NCBI GenBank assembly: GCA_050249955.1
Contig: JBFWPN010000012.1
Span: 124,001 to 188,000 of the forward strand
Direction of reading: 5' to 3'
Source of the DNA: CAVVIG01 sp050249955
GTDB lineage: Bacteria > Acidobacteriota > Vicinamibacteria > Vicinamibacterales > CAVVIG01
DNA: 64,000 nucleotides
Shown here piece after piece: positions 42,467-50,689 of this stretch. A program made the translations under genes and the position numbers. Numbering within the stretch: the stretch's first letter is position 1; each line of letters starts with the position of its first letter. The notes beneath the pieces were generated by a model. The model was not told where the DNA came from and did no database searches. It saw only the letters and a program-made list of their open reading frames with translations.

Positions 42467-44656
42467 TCACGCCTTGCTCAGGTTGCCCAACGCAACGATG
42501 TCGGTGTGGAGCTTTCGCAGGTGCTCGTCCGACATGTCAAGAATCGGCTCGTACATGAACGAGTTCAGGTGAAGGTTCTCTGGCGTCATGATGATGACGC
42601 GCTGCAGCGTCTCGATCACTTCGGTTCTGTCTGCAAGCTTCGTCCTGAACCGGTCAAACAGCTTGTGGGTCTGATTCGCGTCGATTGACGCCACGAACGC
42701 GGGGTCATTCAGTTCCTGGATCATGAATTGCTCTGCAGCGAGGCGAATCGCGATCGAGAGCACGATCTTGTTCTCGAGATTCACTGCGTCGGCTGCGGCG
42801 TGGCAACTGGTGACTTCCTCGGCAATCGAGTTAACCACCAGCTCCGCCGGCTGCTTCCATTTGGGGGCCGCCTTCTTGCCGGAGAACAAGCGATGGTAAA
42901 TGGCGTCCAGGTCGCCATGAGACAGAGCAACTGTCTCGGCCTTCCAGTGCAAGAGGGCGGTTAGCGTCAGGTAGTCCTTGTCTGCATCGCCCTTCGTGTA
43001 CTCGATGAGATTGCGCATGAACGGGATCGACGCGATTCGCTTTTTGGCATCGGTAAAGAAGTTCTTCTTCCAATCGTTAACGAACACGTTCCGGATGCCA
43101 GACGCCTGCCGAAGAGAAATACCTGTCGCCGTCTTTGACGCCATCAGACATCCCGGATAGCCGACGAATCGAGTACTGACCGTTCGGAAGAAGTCAAAAT
43201 TGTGCGTCAGGAGAATCTGAGTAAAGTACGGTTCGTCGGCAATCTCGCGTAAGTACTGAATAATGGCGTATTTGTTCCGATAGTCGAACGAGTCGGCAAT
43301 ATCGTCGACGACGAACAGCGTCTCCTGTTGCTGGTTCTTGCGCGCCTCTACTTCGAAGATGATGTTCAGAATGTAGAGGGCCTTCTTCTCGCCGGTGCTA
43401 AGCGCCTGCATCAACGCCGCCTTGTCGATCGCGATCTCGTCGTCGCCATCTCTGAAGGAGAAGGACAGCGTGAGCATTGGCTCGTCGCCGAGAATGACGG
43501 AGATTCGGTTCTTCGCCGTCAGCTTGAAAGGCACAAAGAAGCGGCTGTTAAAGATCTCGATCACTCTCTCCCACTGCGTTCGCTGTCGGGCGGCTTCCTC
43601 CTCAATGGCCTTCTTGCGTTTGTCCGTCGCCTCGTAGCAGGCGAGGACGTCCGCGTACAGGTCATGGTTCGCCTTCAGATAGCTCTTCCACAGTTCTTCC
43701 TTGAGCTGCGCCAGATTGGCCAGCTTCGGCAGTAGCTCCTCACGGGTGGCGATGTACTCTTCGAACTGCCGCAGGCTGACATTCTTGGTGATTAGCTTTT
43801 CGAGCGCTGCGAAGCTCTGGCGCAGGGCGGGATCGGTGGAAATCGACTCCTTCTCCTTGGCGATCAGATCGCCGAGTTCCTTTTCTGTCTTGATTTGAAG
43901 CGACTTGTCCGCATTCAGATTAACGGTGTGCTTCGCGCTGAAGAAACCGTTGTCCGCGAGGCTCTTGGCGACTGATGAGGCGTTGTAGTAGTTGAAGGTG
44001 CTGCGGCGAAAATACGTCGAAGATGCAAGGAGTTCGTTGTACTTGCGGATGTAGCTGTCAAGCGCAGCCTTGGCTTCTGGTGTGTCGAGGAATGCGAGGA
44101 CTTTCTCATCAAAGATGACGTCGTACTTGACGTCGGCGAAAGGTGCGTCCGCCTGAGATTCCAGCTCGTGCTTCACTCGAAATAGCGCACGCTGAAAATT
44201 GTCTTCGCTCGCAGTGAAGGCCAGCGAGACCTCGCTCTCGATGTCCTTCTTCGAACCGGACTGCTTTTTGAGCACCTTGAGCAAGCGATCCTTTGTCTTG
44301 TCGATCTCGACGTGAATCTGTTCGTACTCCTTGCGAAGAGCGGCGTTAACCAGCAGCGTCGAGGTCTTCTCAGAGTGAGCGAATTCCTCGGCGTAGGGCC
44401 GGATGACCATCACGCTGTCAACAGCAAGCTCGTGGCCGGCTTCGTCGGTGACGGTGCGCTTCGAGATGCGCGTCGTGAAGATTCGGTCGCGGGACGTGAC
44501 GTTCTCAGCGATATCCTTGAACACCTGCGCGAACGATGACTTCATCGCGCCGTTGGCCGCGTACACCGCGTACGCCTTGCGTGCTGAGAAGTCAAAGGTG
44601 TATTGAAGCGCTTTGATCCCGTAGCAGTGCGTCAGATCGATCTTCAAAGACTGCAT
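42467..44656 (-). CDS. AAA/ABC-type ATPase with atypical Walker A (defence-type)
   Basis: 729 residues. Walker A at 33-41 is AANGAMKSS, in which a Met takes the place of the usual Gly/Ser before the Lys; a large family of phage-resistance-type ATPases has this form (YAPNGVMKTS). Walker B is FVVDDIADSFDYRNK, preceded by an ABC-like STGEKKALYILN, and followed by LLTHNFDFFR. The middle is a coiled-coil. The C-terminal 200 residues have no recognised catalytic domain. Its base composition is clearly less GC-rich than its neighbours, which suggests recent arrival. It is oriented against the ICE core genes, as a cargo gene would be. Confidence 0.65.
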   Translation of the reverse strand: MQSLKIDLTHCYGIKALQYTFDFSARKAYAVYAANGAMKSSFAQVFKDIAENVTSRDRIFTTRISKRTVTDEAGHELAVDSVMVIRPYAEEFAHSEKTSTLLVNAALRKEYEQIHVEIDKTKDRLLKVLKKQSGSKKDIESEVSLAFTASEDNFQRALFRVKHELESQADAPFADVKYDVIFDEKVLAFLDTPEAKAALDSYIRKYNELLASSTYFRRSTFNYYNASSVAKSLADNGFFSAKHTVNLNADKSLQIKTEKELGDLIAKEKESISTDPALRQSFAALEKLITKNVSLRQFEEYIATREELLPKLANLAQLKEELWKSYLKANHDLYADVLACYEATDKRKKAIEEEAARQRTQWERVIEIFNSRFFVPFKLTAKNRISVILGDEPMLTLSFSFRDGDDEIAIDKAALMQALSTGEKKALYILNIIFEVEARKNQQQETLFVVDDIADSFDYRNKYAIIQYLREIADEPYFTQILLTHNFDFFRTVSTRFVGYPGCLMASKTATGISLRQASGIRNVFVNDWKKNFFTDAKKRIASIPFMRNLIEYTKGDADKDYLTLTALLHWKAETVALSHGDLDAIYHRLFSGKKAAPKWKQPAELVVNSIAEEVTSCHAAADAVNLENKIVLSIAIRLAAEQFMIQELNDPAFVASIDANQTHKLFDRFRTKLADRTEVIETLQRVIIMTPENLHLNSFMYEPILDMSDEHLRKLHTDIVALGNLSKA

Positions 44657-45236
44657 CTGTGGTCCACGGCTTTGGTTGCGACTATCTCTGTGAATGATGG
44701 ACGTGGCTGTGGCGGGGTCGCCATCGCTGGCTAGCCTGACTCAGCGGTGGGAGAATATACCAGCTGGCGTCCCGATGGACCGGTGACCCGCCGAATTCTT
44801 TTGCCGACGGATTCCTCGGCAAAGCAGGTCTCAGTTGCCGCTCGTCGTGCCGTGATCGTCCCGCTTTGCGCGGGCTGGCACTCGCCAACGCGCGCTCTCC
44901 GTCGTCCATCGTCAGTCAGCCTCGTTGCTGTAAATCCTGTCGGTGTGAAATAGCCGAGCTGGGGTGCGGCTGCTTGTCGCTGCAATGGGTGCCGCCACTT
45001 CTCGAAACCCGGCTTCGCATCTACTCGGTCGCGAAGCCATTCGATCTCTCGAGGCGATCGGAAGCGCTCGCGAGGCGCAATGCGCAGTCAACTCGCTGTC
45101 TGTGTATGAGTGACGTACTTGGGCTGGGGCGAGTGCGAGCACCGCCGCAGCGAGGAACTGGGGTGACGTGTGTCGACAGTAAGGTTTGCCGGTGTTGTCG
45201 CGTTCTACGAGCAGGGCTTGTGTCGTTCGCACCACC
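44657..45236. other. Intergenic region before the primase gene
   Basis: About 580 bases between the ATPase gene (divergent) and the primase. I find no convincing gene. The only clear signal is the ECF-type promoter at 45179-45206, close to the primase start. Confidence 0.5.
45179..45206 (+). promoter_or_regulatory. Putative ECF-sigma promoter P2 (before the primase)
   Basis: GTAAGG at 45179-45184, 16 bases, CGTTCT at 45201-45206, the same as at 26989 and 46182. The sequence after the -35 differs slightly (TTTGCC in place of TTTCGG). Transcription would begin near 45213, so the protein start must lie downstream of this point. Confidence 0.6.
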
Positions 45237-46136
45237 GTGCCACCCCGCATCCAACAGCCGAGCGTGGACCTTCTCCGTATCGCCTTCGCGCCAGGCGACT
45301 GGGTCGCCGTCTTCCTGAAATCGTACGTCGACGGCCAGGTGGCCCAGAGGGTCGCCAGCGTCGAGTGGGTCGCGTCCGCTCCGGTCCAGGCATGGCTGCG
45401 CGCCATGAACGCGCATCACTTCAACGTCTACGTCAGCGTGAACGCGTTCCAGTCCGGCTCCCGCAACCGGAGGCGCGATTGCGTGGCCACCGTCCGGCAT
45501 GTGTTCCTCGAGGCCGACGCCGACGGTGACCAGGTGCTCGGCCGCATCGAGCGCCGCTCGGACCTGCCGAGCCCCAGCTACGTGCTCCACTCGTCGCCCA
45601 ATCGCGTCCACGTGTTCTGGCGCGTGCGGGGCTTCACGGCCGAGAACGTCGAAACGCTGCAGAGGCGCCTCGCCGCCGAACTCAGGACCGACTCGGCCGC
45701 CACGCCCGTGACACAGAACACCCGCTTGCCGGGTTTCTTCAACTACAAGCACGCGGACCGTTACATGGTCTGGGTCGAGTACCGCGACGCCACAACGGTG
45801 TATACGCCTGGCGACTTCCCGTGTCCCTCGTCACCGCAGTTGCCGCAGTTCCCGGACCCGGGACGACAGGTGGCCCTGGCTTCCCGCTCGGCCGAACGCG
45901 CATCCCTCTACCTCGAACGCGTGCCGCCGGCCATCGCGGGGCAGCATGGCGACGTCCGCACGTTCCAGGTCTGCTGTCGACTCGTCCGCGGCTTCGCGTT
46001 GACCGAAGATGAGGCGCTCACGGCGCTCGCGGCCTGGAACGCCCGCTGCCAGCCTCCGTGGACCGAGGCAGAGTTGCGCAACAAGTTGCGAGGTGCCCGC
46101 CAGTACGGGCGCGAGCCGGTCGGCGGCCTCCTGTAG
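45237..46136 (+). CDS. RepB-type DNA primase (RepB_primase plus PriCT)
   Basis: About 300 residues. The frame is open from a TTG at 45186, but that codon lies inside the predicted promoter, so GTG at 45237 or 45264 is more likely. RepB-like primase core: FNVYVSVNAFQ, VRHVFLEADADGD and YVLHSSPNRVHVFWRV, then NTRLPGFFNYKH. The C-terminus is a PriCT-type helical module (WNARCQPPWTEAELRNKL). These primases synthesise primers for plasmid or ICE replication. No Rep helicase lies beside it. Confidence 0.75.
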   Translation: MPPRIQQPSVDLLRIAFAPGDWVAVFLKSYVDGQVAQRVASVEWVASAPVQAWLRAMNAHHFNVYVSVNAFQSGSRNRRRDCVATVRHVFLEADADGDQVLGRIERRSDLPSPSYVLHSSPNRVHVFWRVRGFTAENVETLQRRLAAELRTDSAATPVTQNTRLPGFFNYKHADRYMVWVEYRDATTVYTPGDFPCPSSPQLPQFPDPGRQVALASRSAERASLYLERVPPAIAGQHGDVRTFQVCCRLVRGFALTEDEALTALAAWNARCQPPWTEAELRNKLRGARQYGREPVGGLL

Positions 46137-46181
46137 GGCAGCCCCGCCCCGGCCTTCTCACATCTGGGCGAGCAAGGTCCT

Positions 46182-46209
46182 GTAAGGTTTCGCGGAAATC
46201 CTGCGTTCT
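46182..46209 (+). promoter_or_regulatory. Putative ECF-sigma promoter P3 (before the first SpoVG-like gene)
   Basis: GTAAGG at 46182-46187, 16 bases, CGTTCT at 46204-46209, with the extended TGTAAGGTTTCG. This matches P1 over the whole -35 region. The start codon of the next gene is 140 bases beyond the -10 box, nearly the same distance as at P1. Confidence 0.65.
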
Positions 46210-46349
46210 TCAGGGTACGTAGACGGCCATCCGTCACCACGTACGCGCTATGGAGCCGTACGTCCCACCCTCGGTCGCCAGCCTGACGGCTGCGACTTTC
46301 GGCACCGCCGTCGATCCTTGATCCTCGGCCTGCCTCACCAGGAGGACCT

Positions 46350-46670
46350 ATGTCCAAGCAGAAGACAGAGTTGGTGTCTGTCCGGATCCTTCCGAACTCG
46401 ACGGGAAGTCCAGCGGGAAAGCTCGCCGACGCGGAAGTGATCTTCGAAGCCGATGCCGGTCCGTTCACCGGCTTGAAGCTCATCGGCTTCGCCATCTGGG
46501 AACGACGTGCTGGAGGGCGCAACGTCACATTCCCGGCGCGGCAGTACTCCGTCAACGGAGAGCGCCGCAGTTTTGCGTTGCTGCGTCCAGCGAACGGGGA
46601 CGCGGGCACGCAGGAGGCGATTCGGGACGCGATCCTGATGGCTTACGAGAGCCAGGTACCCGCGTCCTGA
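46350..46670 (+). CDS. SpoVG-like protein, paralogue A
   Basis: 106 residues, ATG at 46350 with AGGAGGACC upstream. The core reads KLADAEVIFEA, GLKLIGFAIWERR, VTFPARQ, GERRSFALLRP, and a closing helix with IRDAILMAYE. This order matches the SpoVG fold, where DNA/RNA-binding proteins have A-x-A-x-[IV]-x-[FL] strands, an MPSR-like turn (here FPARQ), G-E-x-R-D and a final helix ending in AY or EY. The similarity is seen by eye and needs profile confirmation. A close paralogue is at 50690-51001. Confidence 0.55.
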   Translation: MSKQKTELVSVRILPNSTGSPAGKLADAEVIFEADAGPFTGLKLIGFAIWERRAGGRNVTFPARQYSVNGERRSFALLRPANGDAGTQEAIRDAILMAYESQVPAS

Positions 46671-46733
46671 TCGGACCTCGCGGCGGACGAGCGGTCGACC
46701 ACAGGCCCGCCGCTCGGCCCGCCGCAGCCGTCG

Positions 46734-46762
46734 CCCACCCCGCGCCACAGGGCCGGGGTGGG
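46734..46762. repeat. GC hairpin after SpoVG-like gene A
   Basis: CCCACCCCG at 46734-46742 and its reverse complement CGGGGTGGG at 46754-46762, with an 11-base loop. It lies between two genes and may end or attenuate transcription. There is no downstream T-run. Confidence 0.4.
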
Positions 46763-46819
46763 ACCGGCCCCTAGAGATGATGATGCCGACGACCGCGCCA
46801 GTGCGCGATGAGGTGTGAG

Positions 46820-48007
46820 ATGGATGCCGCCAGCCAGCCTGCCGCTCGACGCGTCGAGACCCTGCACGCGGTGCCGAGCCTTACGCCGGCCGCCGAGTCT
46901 CCGCGGACGCTCAAGGTGGTGGTCAACTACCGGCTGTCCGAAGCCGGACGCAAGGCGTCGCTGTTGAACGGCGGCAACGGACGGGCGCGCCAGAGCGCCA
47001 CGCTCACGGTGCCGGTCACGCGTCTCCATCTGGTGCTCGTCGAACCGGACGGCACGGCCCGCCTCAAGCTTCGGCCGCAGTACCGCCTCAACGCCGAGCA
47101 GCGCATCGTCCGAGTGAACCTGCCGCCCGTCTACGATCAGCCGCCGACGCTCGACGACCTGCTGCAGGACGCGGCTCGGAATCACGAGCTCGAGCGCGGC
47201 TTCTACGCCCAGCACACGACGGCCCGCGTCAGCCGGCGCGAGCAGAACCAGCAGTGGCTCGATGAAGTAGCCGGCGAGTTCCTGGCCGATCCGACTCGCC
47301 GCGCTGTTCCGCATCCCGCCCCGACGGCGCGCCTGTGTCAGATTGCCACCTCCCGCGGCAGCATCGCGTTCCATGCGCGACACATGACCGGCCTTGCGGC
47401 GAAGGTCCCGCTCGAAGCGTTTCGCCGGTACCTCAACGATCTTCGGATCCGGAACGGCCGGGCCGAACTTCAGCGCGAGCGCGACGTGCAGATCGACGCG
47501 GAGCGCCGTCAGATGATGCACGAGTGGATCGCCGCGCACGGCACCAGTGCGCAGCAGGAACGGTTGGCGGCTGGCGTCTTGCCAAAGCCCGAGTGGGTGG
47601 GGCTGGTGGCGGACCACACATTCGCCGCGCTGGCACCGCTGCCGGTGTTCGAGCCGGCGGGGCCCGCCACCCTCCAGGCCTTTCTCCGTCAACACGCCGG
47701 GTATGAGACCGCGGTCGTGGCCCCCGACGGCCTGCGTGTCGTCACCCGGCTGCTCACCGACGCCACGGCCGTGCAGTGGGCCTGGATGAAGTGGGTGCAC
47801 CACGTCCTGCCAGACGCGCAGGTGCAACTTCGGACTCGCCAAATCGCGTGGAAAGCCGACGCGCGCGCCCCGTGGTATCGCGCCGTCACGTTGCTCGTCA
47901 CGACGCGGGTTGGGGTGCTGACCCTGCGCCGTGAGTTCGTCGTGCCTGATACGGCTCCGGCTGGTCTGGAGCGAATCAAGGAGGAAGCCGGATGCCCTTC
48001 GGCGTAG
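46820..48007 (+). CDS. Hypothetical ICE accessory protein
   Basis: 395 residues from the ATG at 46820, which has GAGGTG upstream (an earlier in-frame ATG at 46808 lies before that site). The N-terminal region has VVVNYRLSEAGRKASLLNGG; the middle is helical and Arg-rich; the C-terminal part has LTTRVGVLTLRREFVVP. I recognise no domain. It belongs to the accessory block that lies behind promoter P3. Confidence 0.55.
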   Translation: MDAASQPAARRVETLHAVPSLTPAAESPRTLKVVVNYRLSEAGRKASLLNGGNGRARQSATLTVPVTRLHLVLVEPDGTARLKLRPQYRLNAEQRIVRVNLPPVYDQPPTLDDLLQDAARNHELERGFYAQHTTARVSRREQNQQWLDEVAGEFLADPTRRAVPHPAPTARLCQIATSRGSIAFHARHMTGLAAKVPLEAFRRYLNDLRIRNGRAELQRERDVQIDAERRQMMHEWIAAHGTSAQQERLAAGVLPKPEWVGLVADHTFAALAPLPVFEPAGPATLQAFLRQHAGYETAVVAPDGLRVVTRLLTDATAVQWAWMKWVHHVLPDAQVQLRTRQIAWKADARAPWYRAVTLLVTTRVGVLTLRREFVVPDTAPAGLERIKEEAGCPSA

Positions 48008-48055
48008 CCGCGCGGCTCGCCTGACAGCCTTCCGTTGTGGCCATTCCGGCCACTC

Positions 48056-48081
48056 CTCCACGCCCGCTCTGCGGCGTGGAG
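48056..48081. repeat. GC hairpin upstream of the DUF932 gene
   Basis: CTCCACGCC at 48056-48064 pairs with GGCGTGGAG at 48073-48081 around an 8-base loop. It lies 49 bases before the DUF932 start and could act as a terminator of the preceding gene or as a leader structure. Confidence 0.4.
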
Positions 48082-48129
48082 CGCTACCTCCCTCGTTCGC
48101 CAATGACGGCAGCAGAAAGGAGCATCACC

Positions 48130-49236
48130 ATGCACGGCCAGAGTGTATCGACGATCGATGCGTTCACCGCCCATCGCGAGTGGGCCAACCGCCCTCCCGA
48201 CGAGCGGTACGCGAGTGTGCAACAGCTCTACGAGGCCGCCCGCGCCCGGCGCGTCGGCACCGAAGAGCGGATCACTGAGACCGTGGACCTGCACGCGCAG
48301 GCCGTGGCCGCCGACGCGCTCGCCATTGGCGATCGCCAGGGGCAGACCTCGGCACTGACGCACTGGAGCTTCGAGCAGATCGCCGGCCTGGCCGGTGCGC
48401 CGCCTGGATACCTCCGGACGTTGCCCGCATCGATCGCCGCAGACGCGATCAACTACGGGCTGAGGCGCTCTGCCCGCGTCGAGCAGCAGCTCTTCGCGGA
48501 TGCCCACGCGCCGTGGACCCTCCACGCGATCACCTCTCCGAGGTACGCGCGGGTCCACCACGACGAGCTGGCCGGCCGCGTGCTGGGTCTCATGGACCAG
48601 CATCCGTCCTGGCACCTCCCGCTCGGATACAAGGACGGCGTCTTTGGTGCCGAACGCGTGCCGTCCGGCGCCTATCTGGGAGACCGAGACATGTTCCTGT
48701 TCCTCGTGGACGGCAACCGCGATCTCGACGACCCGACCGACGCATCGCACGCTGGATTGTTCCGCGGGTTCATGCTCCGGAACAGCGATGTCGGCGCCGC
48801 CGCCCTGACCCTGGATGTGTTCCTGTTTCGTGCCGTGTGCGGCAATCACATCATCTGGGGCTTCCGCCACATCGTCGGCCTCCGGCGCCGGCATGTGGGC
48901 GCGTCGATTCATGAAGCGTGGTCGGCCTCCCTCGAGGCGGTCACCTCCATGCTCGACGCGAACCTCGCGGACGATCGGACCGCCCTCCTGCGGGCCACGA
49001 CCCAGGAGATCGGCACCACCCGCGAGGAGGTGGTCGACACGGCGATGCAGCGACTGGATCTGTCGCGCAAGCACGCGATCGACGCCTACGGCCTGGCCGA
49101 ACAGCACGAGGCGAACCCGAGGTCCGTCTGGGGATACGTGCAGGGGCTGACACGACTCAGCCAGCGCACGCCCTGGCAGGACGCCCGCTTCGCGCTCGAC
49201 CGTGCGGCCAGCCGGCTCCTCACCTTGGTGCATTGA
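48130..49236 (+). CDS. DUF932 (phage/plasmid-like) protein
   Basis: 368 residues from the ATG at 48130, with AAAGGAGC upstream. Contains the DUF932 signature regions: YLRTLPASIAADAINYGL, a fold with SPRYARVHHDELAGRVL, GDRDMFLFLVDGNRDLDD, GFMLRNSDVGAAALTLDVFLFRAVCGNHIIWG (given here as landmarks around residues 210-245). DUF932 proteins are common on plasmids, ICEs and phages, often beside RadC-like genes, as here; their function is not known. Confidence 0.8.
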   Translation: MHGQSVSTIDAFTAHREWANRPPDERYASVQQLYEAARARRVGTEERITETVDLHAQAVAADALAIGDRQGQTSALTHWSFEQIAGLAGAPPGYLRTLPASIAADAINYGLRRSARVEQQLFADAHAPWTLHAITSPRYARVHHDELAGRVLGLMDQHPSWHLPLGYKDGVFGAERVPSGAYLGDRDMFLFLVDGNRDLDDPTDASHAGLFRGFMLRNSDVGAAALTLDVFLFRAVCGNHIIWGFRHIVGLRRRHVGASIHEAWSASLEAVTSMLDANLADDRTALLRATTQEIGTTREEVVDTAMQRLDLSRKHAIDAYGLAEQHEANPRSVWGYVQGLTRLSQRTPWQDARFALDRAASRLLTLVH

Positions 49237-49249
49237 CGGGGTGATCGTC

Positions 49250-49283
49250 GCCGTGGGGGCGTAGGCCCCCACGGCCCTTCTTC
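49250..49283 (+). terminator. Intrinsic terminator after DUF932
   Basis: A perfect 11-bp stem, GCCGTGGGGGC at 49250-49260 and its complement at 49265-49275, around a GTAG loop, followed by CCTTCTTC. It is the best terminator-like signal in the element. Confidence 0.65.
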
Positions 49284-49325
49284 AGAACGCACGGCGTCGG
49301 CCGTCGGCCCTCCCGTGCTCCCGCC

Positions 49326-49379
49326 CGCGACTGCGGTCGCGCACGCGGCTGCCTCCGCTCCTTGAGCCCAGGCGCTCAA
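49326..49379. repeat. Two short hairpins in the radC leader
   Basis: CGCGAC-TGCG-GTCGCG at 49326-49341 and TTGAGC-N6-GCTCAA at 49362-49379. Together with the terminator at 49250 they fill the 308 bases before the short radC start, and no other gene is visible there. Confidence 0.4.
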
Positions 49380-49544
49380 CCGGAGGTGTGTGCGATGCGC
49401 GACGACGTCGGCCGTCGATCTGTTCCTGGCGACGGCCTCACTCCCACTCACCACCGGTTCATCACCGCGGCGCTCGAGGCGCCGCTGGGCGACGACACGC
49501 GCGCGAGCCGCGTCCATGCGTCGCCCGAAAGGAGACGTTTCATC

Positions 49545-50063
49545 ATGCTGTCCAACCACGAAGGAACCCAACGCGGACGCCGCGTCCGCGAGTTCGTCTG
49601 CTCCTACCGTCCGCTCCGCAACGACGAAGGTCAGGCCGTGCAGCTTCCGTCGGTCGCCTTGAACGATCCGAAAGTGGCGGCAGCCACGCTGGCGCCACTC
49701 CTCGCCGGAGAACCCGTCGAGGTCTTCGCGGTCGCGTGCCTGTCCACGCGTCATCGTCTCCTCGCATGGCACGTGCTCTCGCGCGGCACGCGTCAATCCA
49801 CGCCAGTGTCGCTACCCGACGTCTTCGTCCCGGCGTGCCTCACGCCGGGCACGACGGCGCTGCTCGTCGTGCACAACCACCCGAGCGGGGATCCGACCCC
49901 GAGTGCCGACGACGCACGACTCACGGTGCGCCTGGCGCAAGCGGCTGACGTCCTCGATATCCCGTTGCTCGATCACCTGATCGTCGGCGAGGACGGCCGC
50001 TACTTCAGCTTCCGTGAGTCCGGTCTCGTCACTGGGACGCGATTCGACGGGAGCCGTGCATGA
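49545..50063 (+). CDS. RadC family JAB/MPN protein
   Basis: 172 residues from the ATG at 49545 (AAAGGAG ten bases upstream). A longer frame with its own GGAGG starts at an ATG at 49395, so two starts are possible. The JAMM motif is HNHPSGDPTPSADD, preceded by TPGTTALLVV and followed by LDHLIVGEDGRYFSF. RadC-type JAB proteins are frequent on mobile elements near DUF932 and anti-restriction genes; the enzymatic activity is unproven. Strong match to the family. Confidence 0.82.
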   Translation: MLSNHEGTQRGRRVREFVCSYRPLRNDEGQAVQLPSVALNDPKVAAATLAPLLAGEPVEVFAVACLSTRHRLLAWHVLSRGTRQSTPVSLPDVFVPACLTPGTTALLVVHNHPSGDPTPSADDARLTVRLAQAADVLDIPLLDHLIVGEDGRYFSFRESGLVTGTRFDGSRA

Positions 50064-50065
50064 CA

Positions 50066-50221
50066 CGTCGCTCGGCCATCACGCGAGGCGATTCTCGGGC
50101 GCCCTTCGGTGCGGTCAAGCCTCTTCGCTGCGCTCCGACCCTTCGGGCTGGCGGGCTTGACCGCGCCTCACGGGCACCTCGGATGGGCACTTGCGTGATG
50201 GCCGGCACGCAGTGAGCGACG
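50066..50221. repeat. Large nested palindromic structure between radC and the next gene
   Basis: Three pairs nest inside each other: CGTCGCTC (50066-50073) with GAGCGACG (50214-50221); GGCCATCACGCGAG (50074-50087) with CTTGCGTGATGGCC (50190-50203, one mismatch); and GCGGTCAAGCC (50111-50121) with GGCTTGACCGC (50154-50164, perfect). The whole 156 bases could fold into one long hairpin with side loops. It is more elaborate than a terminator; an RNA element or a DNA recognition site are possibilities. Confidence 0.6.
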
Positions 50222-50255
50222 ACGAACGGAGGTCACGAATGGAAAGGAGGACTCC

Positions 50256-50633
50256 ATGGAATGTCGGACACGCACACCGAGCATCGAGGTCGCGATCGGG
50301 CGCGAACTACGGCTCTACCACGCCTACGTCACTACCGCACCGCCGAAGCTGGACGCACCAGCGACGCTCACGCTCTACGCCGCCTCGCTGGCAGACGTCT
50401 CGGGCCTGGCGGCGGAGGCGATGGTCTTCGACGCCGGACGCGGAAGTGAGCCAGCGCGCCTCGTCCTCGTGGACACGGGCGAACTCGCCTGGCAGCGAGC
50501 GCGGTGCCGCGAGGCGCGGCACGTCTTCGCACCGGCCGACCCCGTGCTCATCGGCCTGGACACGTTGCAGCAGTGGCTGTGGCGGCGCATCGCCGCAGCC
50601 CCAGGGCCCGAACCCGAACTCGTAAACGCCTAG
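50256..50633 (+). CDS. Hypothetical protein of the accessory block
   Basis: 125 residues, ATG at 50256 with AAAGGAGG seven bases upstream. Beta-rich N-terminus (IEVAIGRELRLYHAYV, LTLYAASLADV), then MVFDAGRG and LVLVDTGELAWQRAR. No motif known to me. Followed by a GC-rich terminator-like hairpin. Confidence 0.5.
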   Translation: MECRTRTPSIEVAIGRELRLYHAYVTTAPPKLDAPATLTLYAASLADVSGLAAEAMVFDAGRGSEPARLVLVDTGELAWQRARCREARHVFAPADPVLIGLDTLQQWLWRRIAAAPGPEPELVNA

Positions 50634-50648
50634 CGCATCACTCGAACA

Positions 50649-50677
50649 GGCCCGGCCCGTCGGACCGGGCCACCTTC
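50649..50677 (+). terminator. Possible terminator hairpin before SpoVG-like gene B
   Basis: GGCCCGG (50649-50655) and CCGGGCC (50665-50671) with a 9-base loop, then ACCTTCT. The T-content is low, so it may instead be a leader hairpin for the next gene, whose ribosome site follows closely. Confidence 0.45.
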
Positions 50678-50689
50678 TGGAGGTCGATC

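Noticed and set aside
49390..49662. Alternative-frame ORFs over radC
   Set aside because: They lack motifs, whereas the chosen frame has the full JAMM signature.
48130..50063. Prophage interpretation because of DUF932 and RadC
   Set aside because: No capsid, terminase, tail or lysis gene is present; the complete T4SS and coupling protein indicate a conjugative element.
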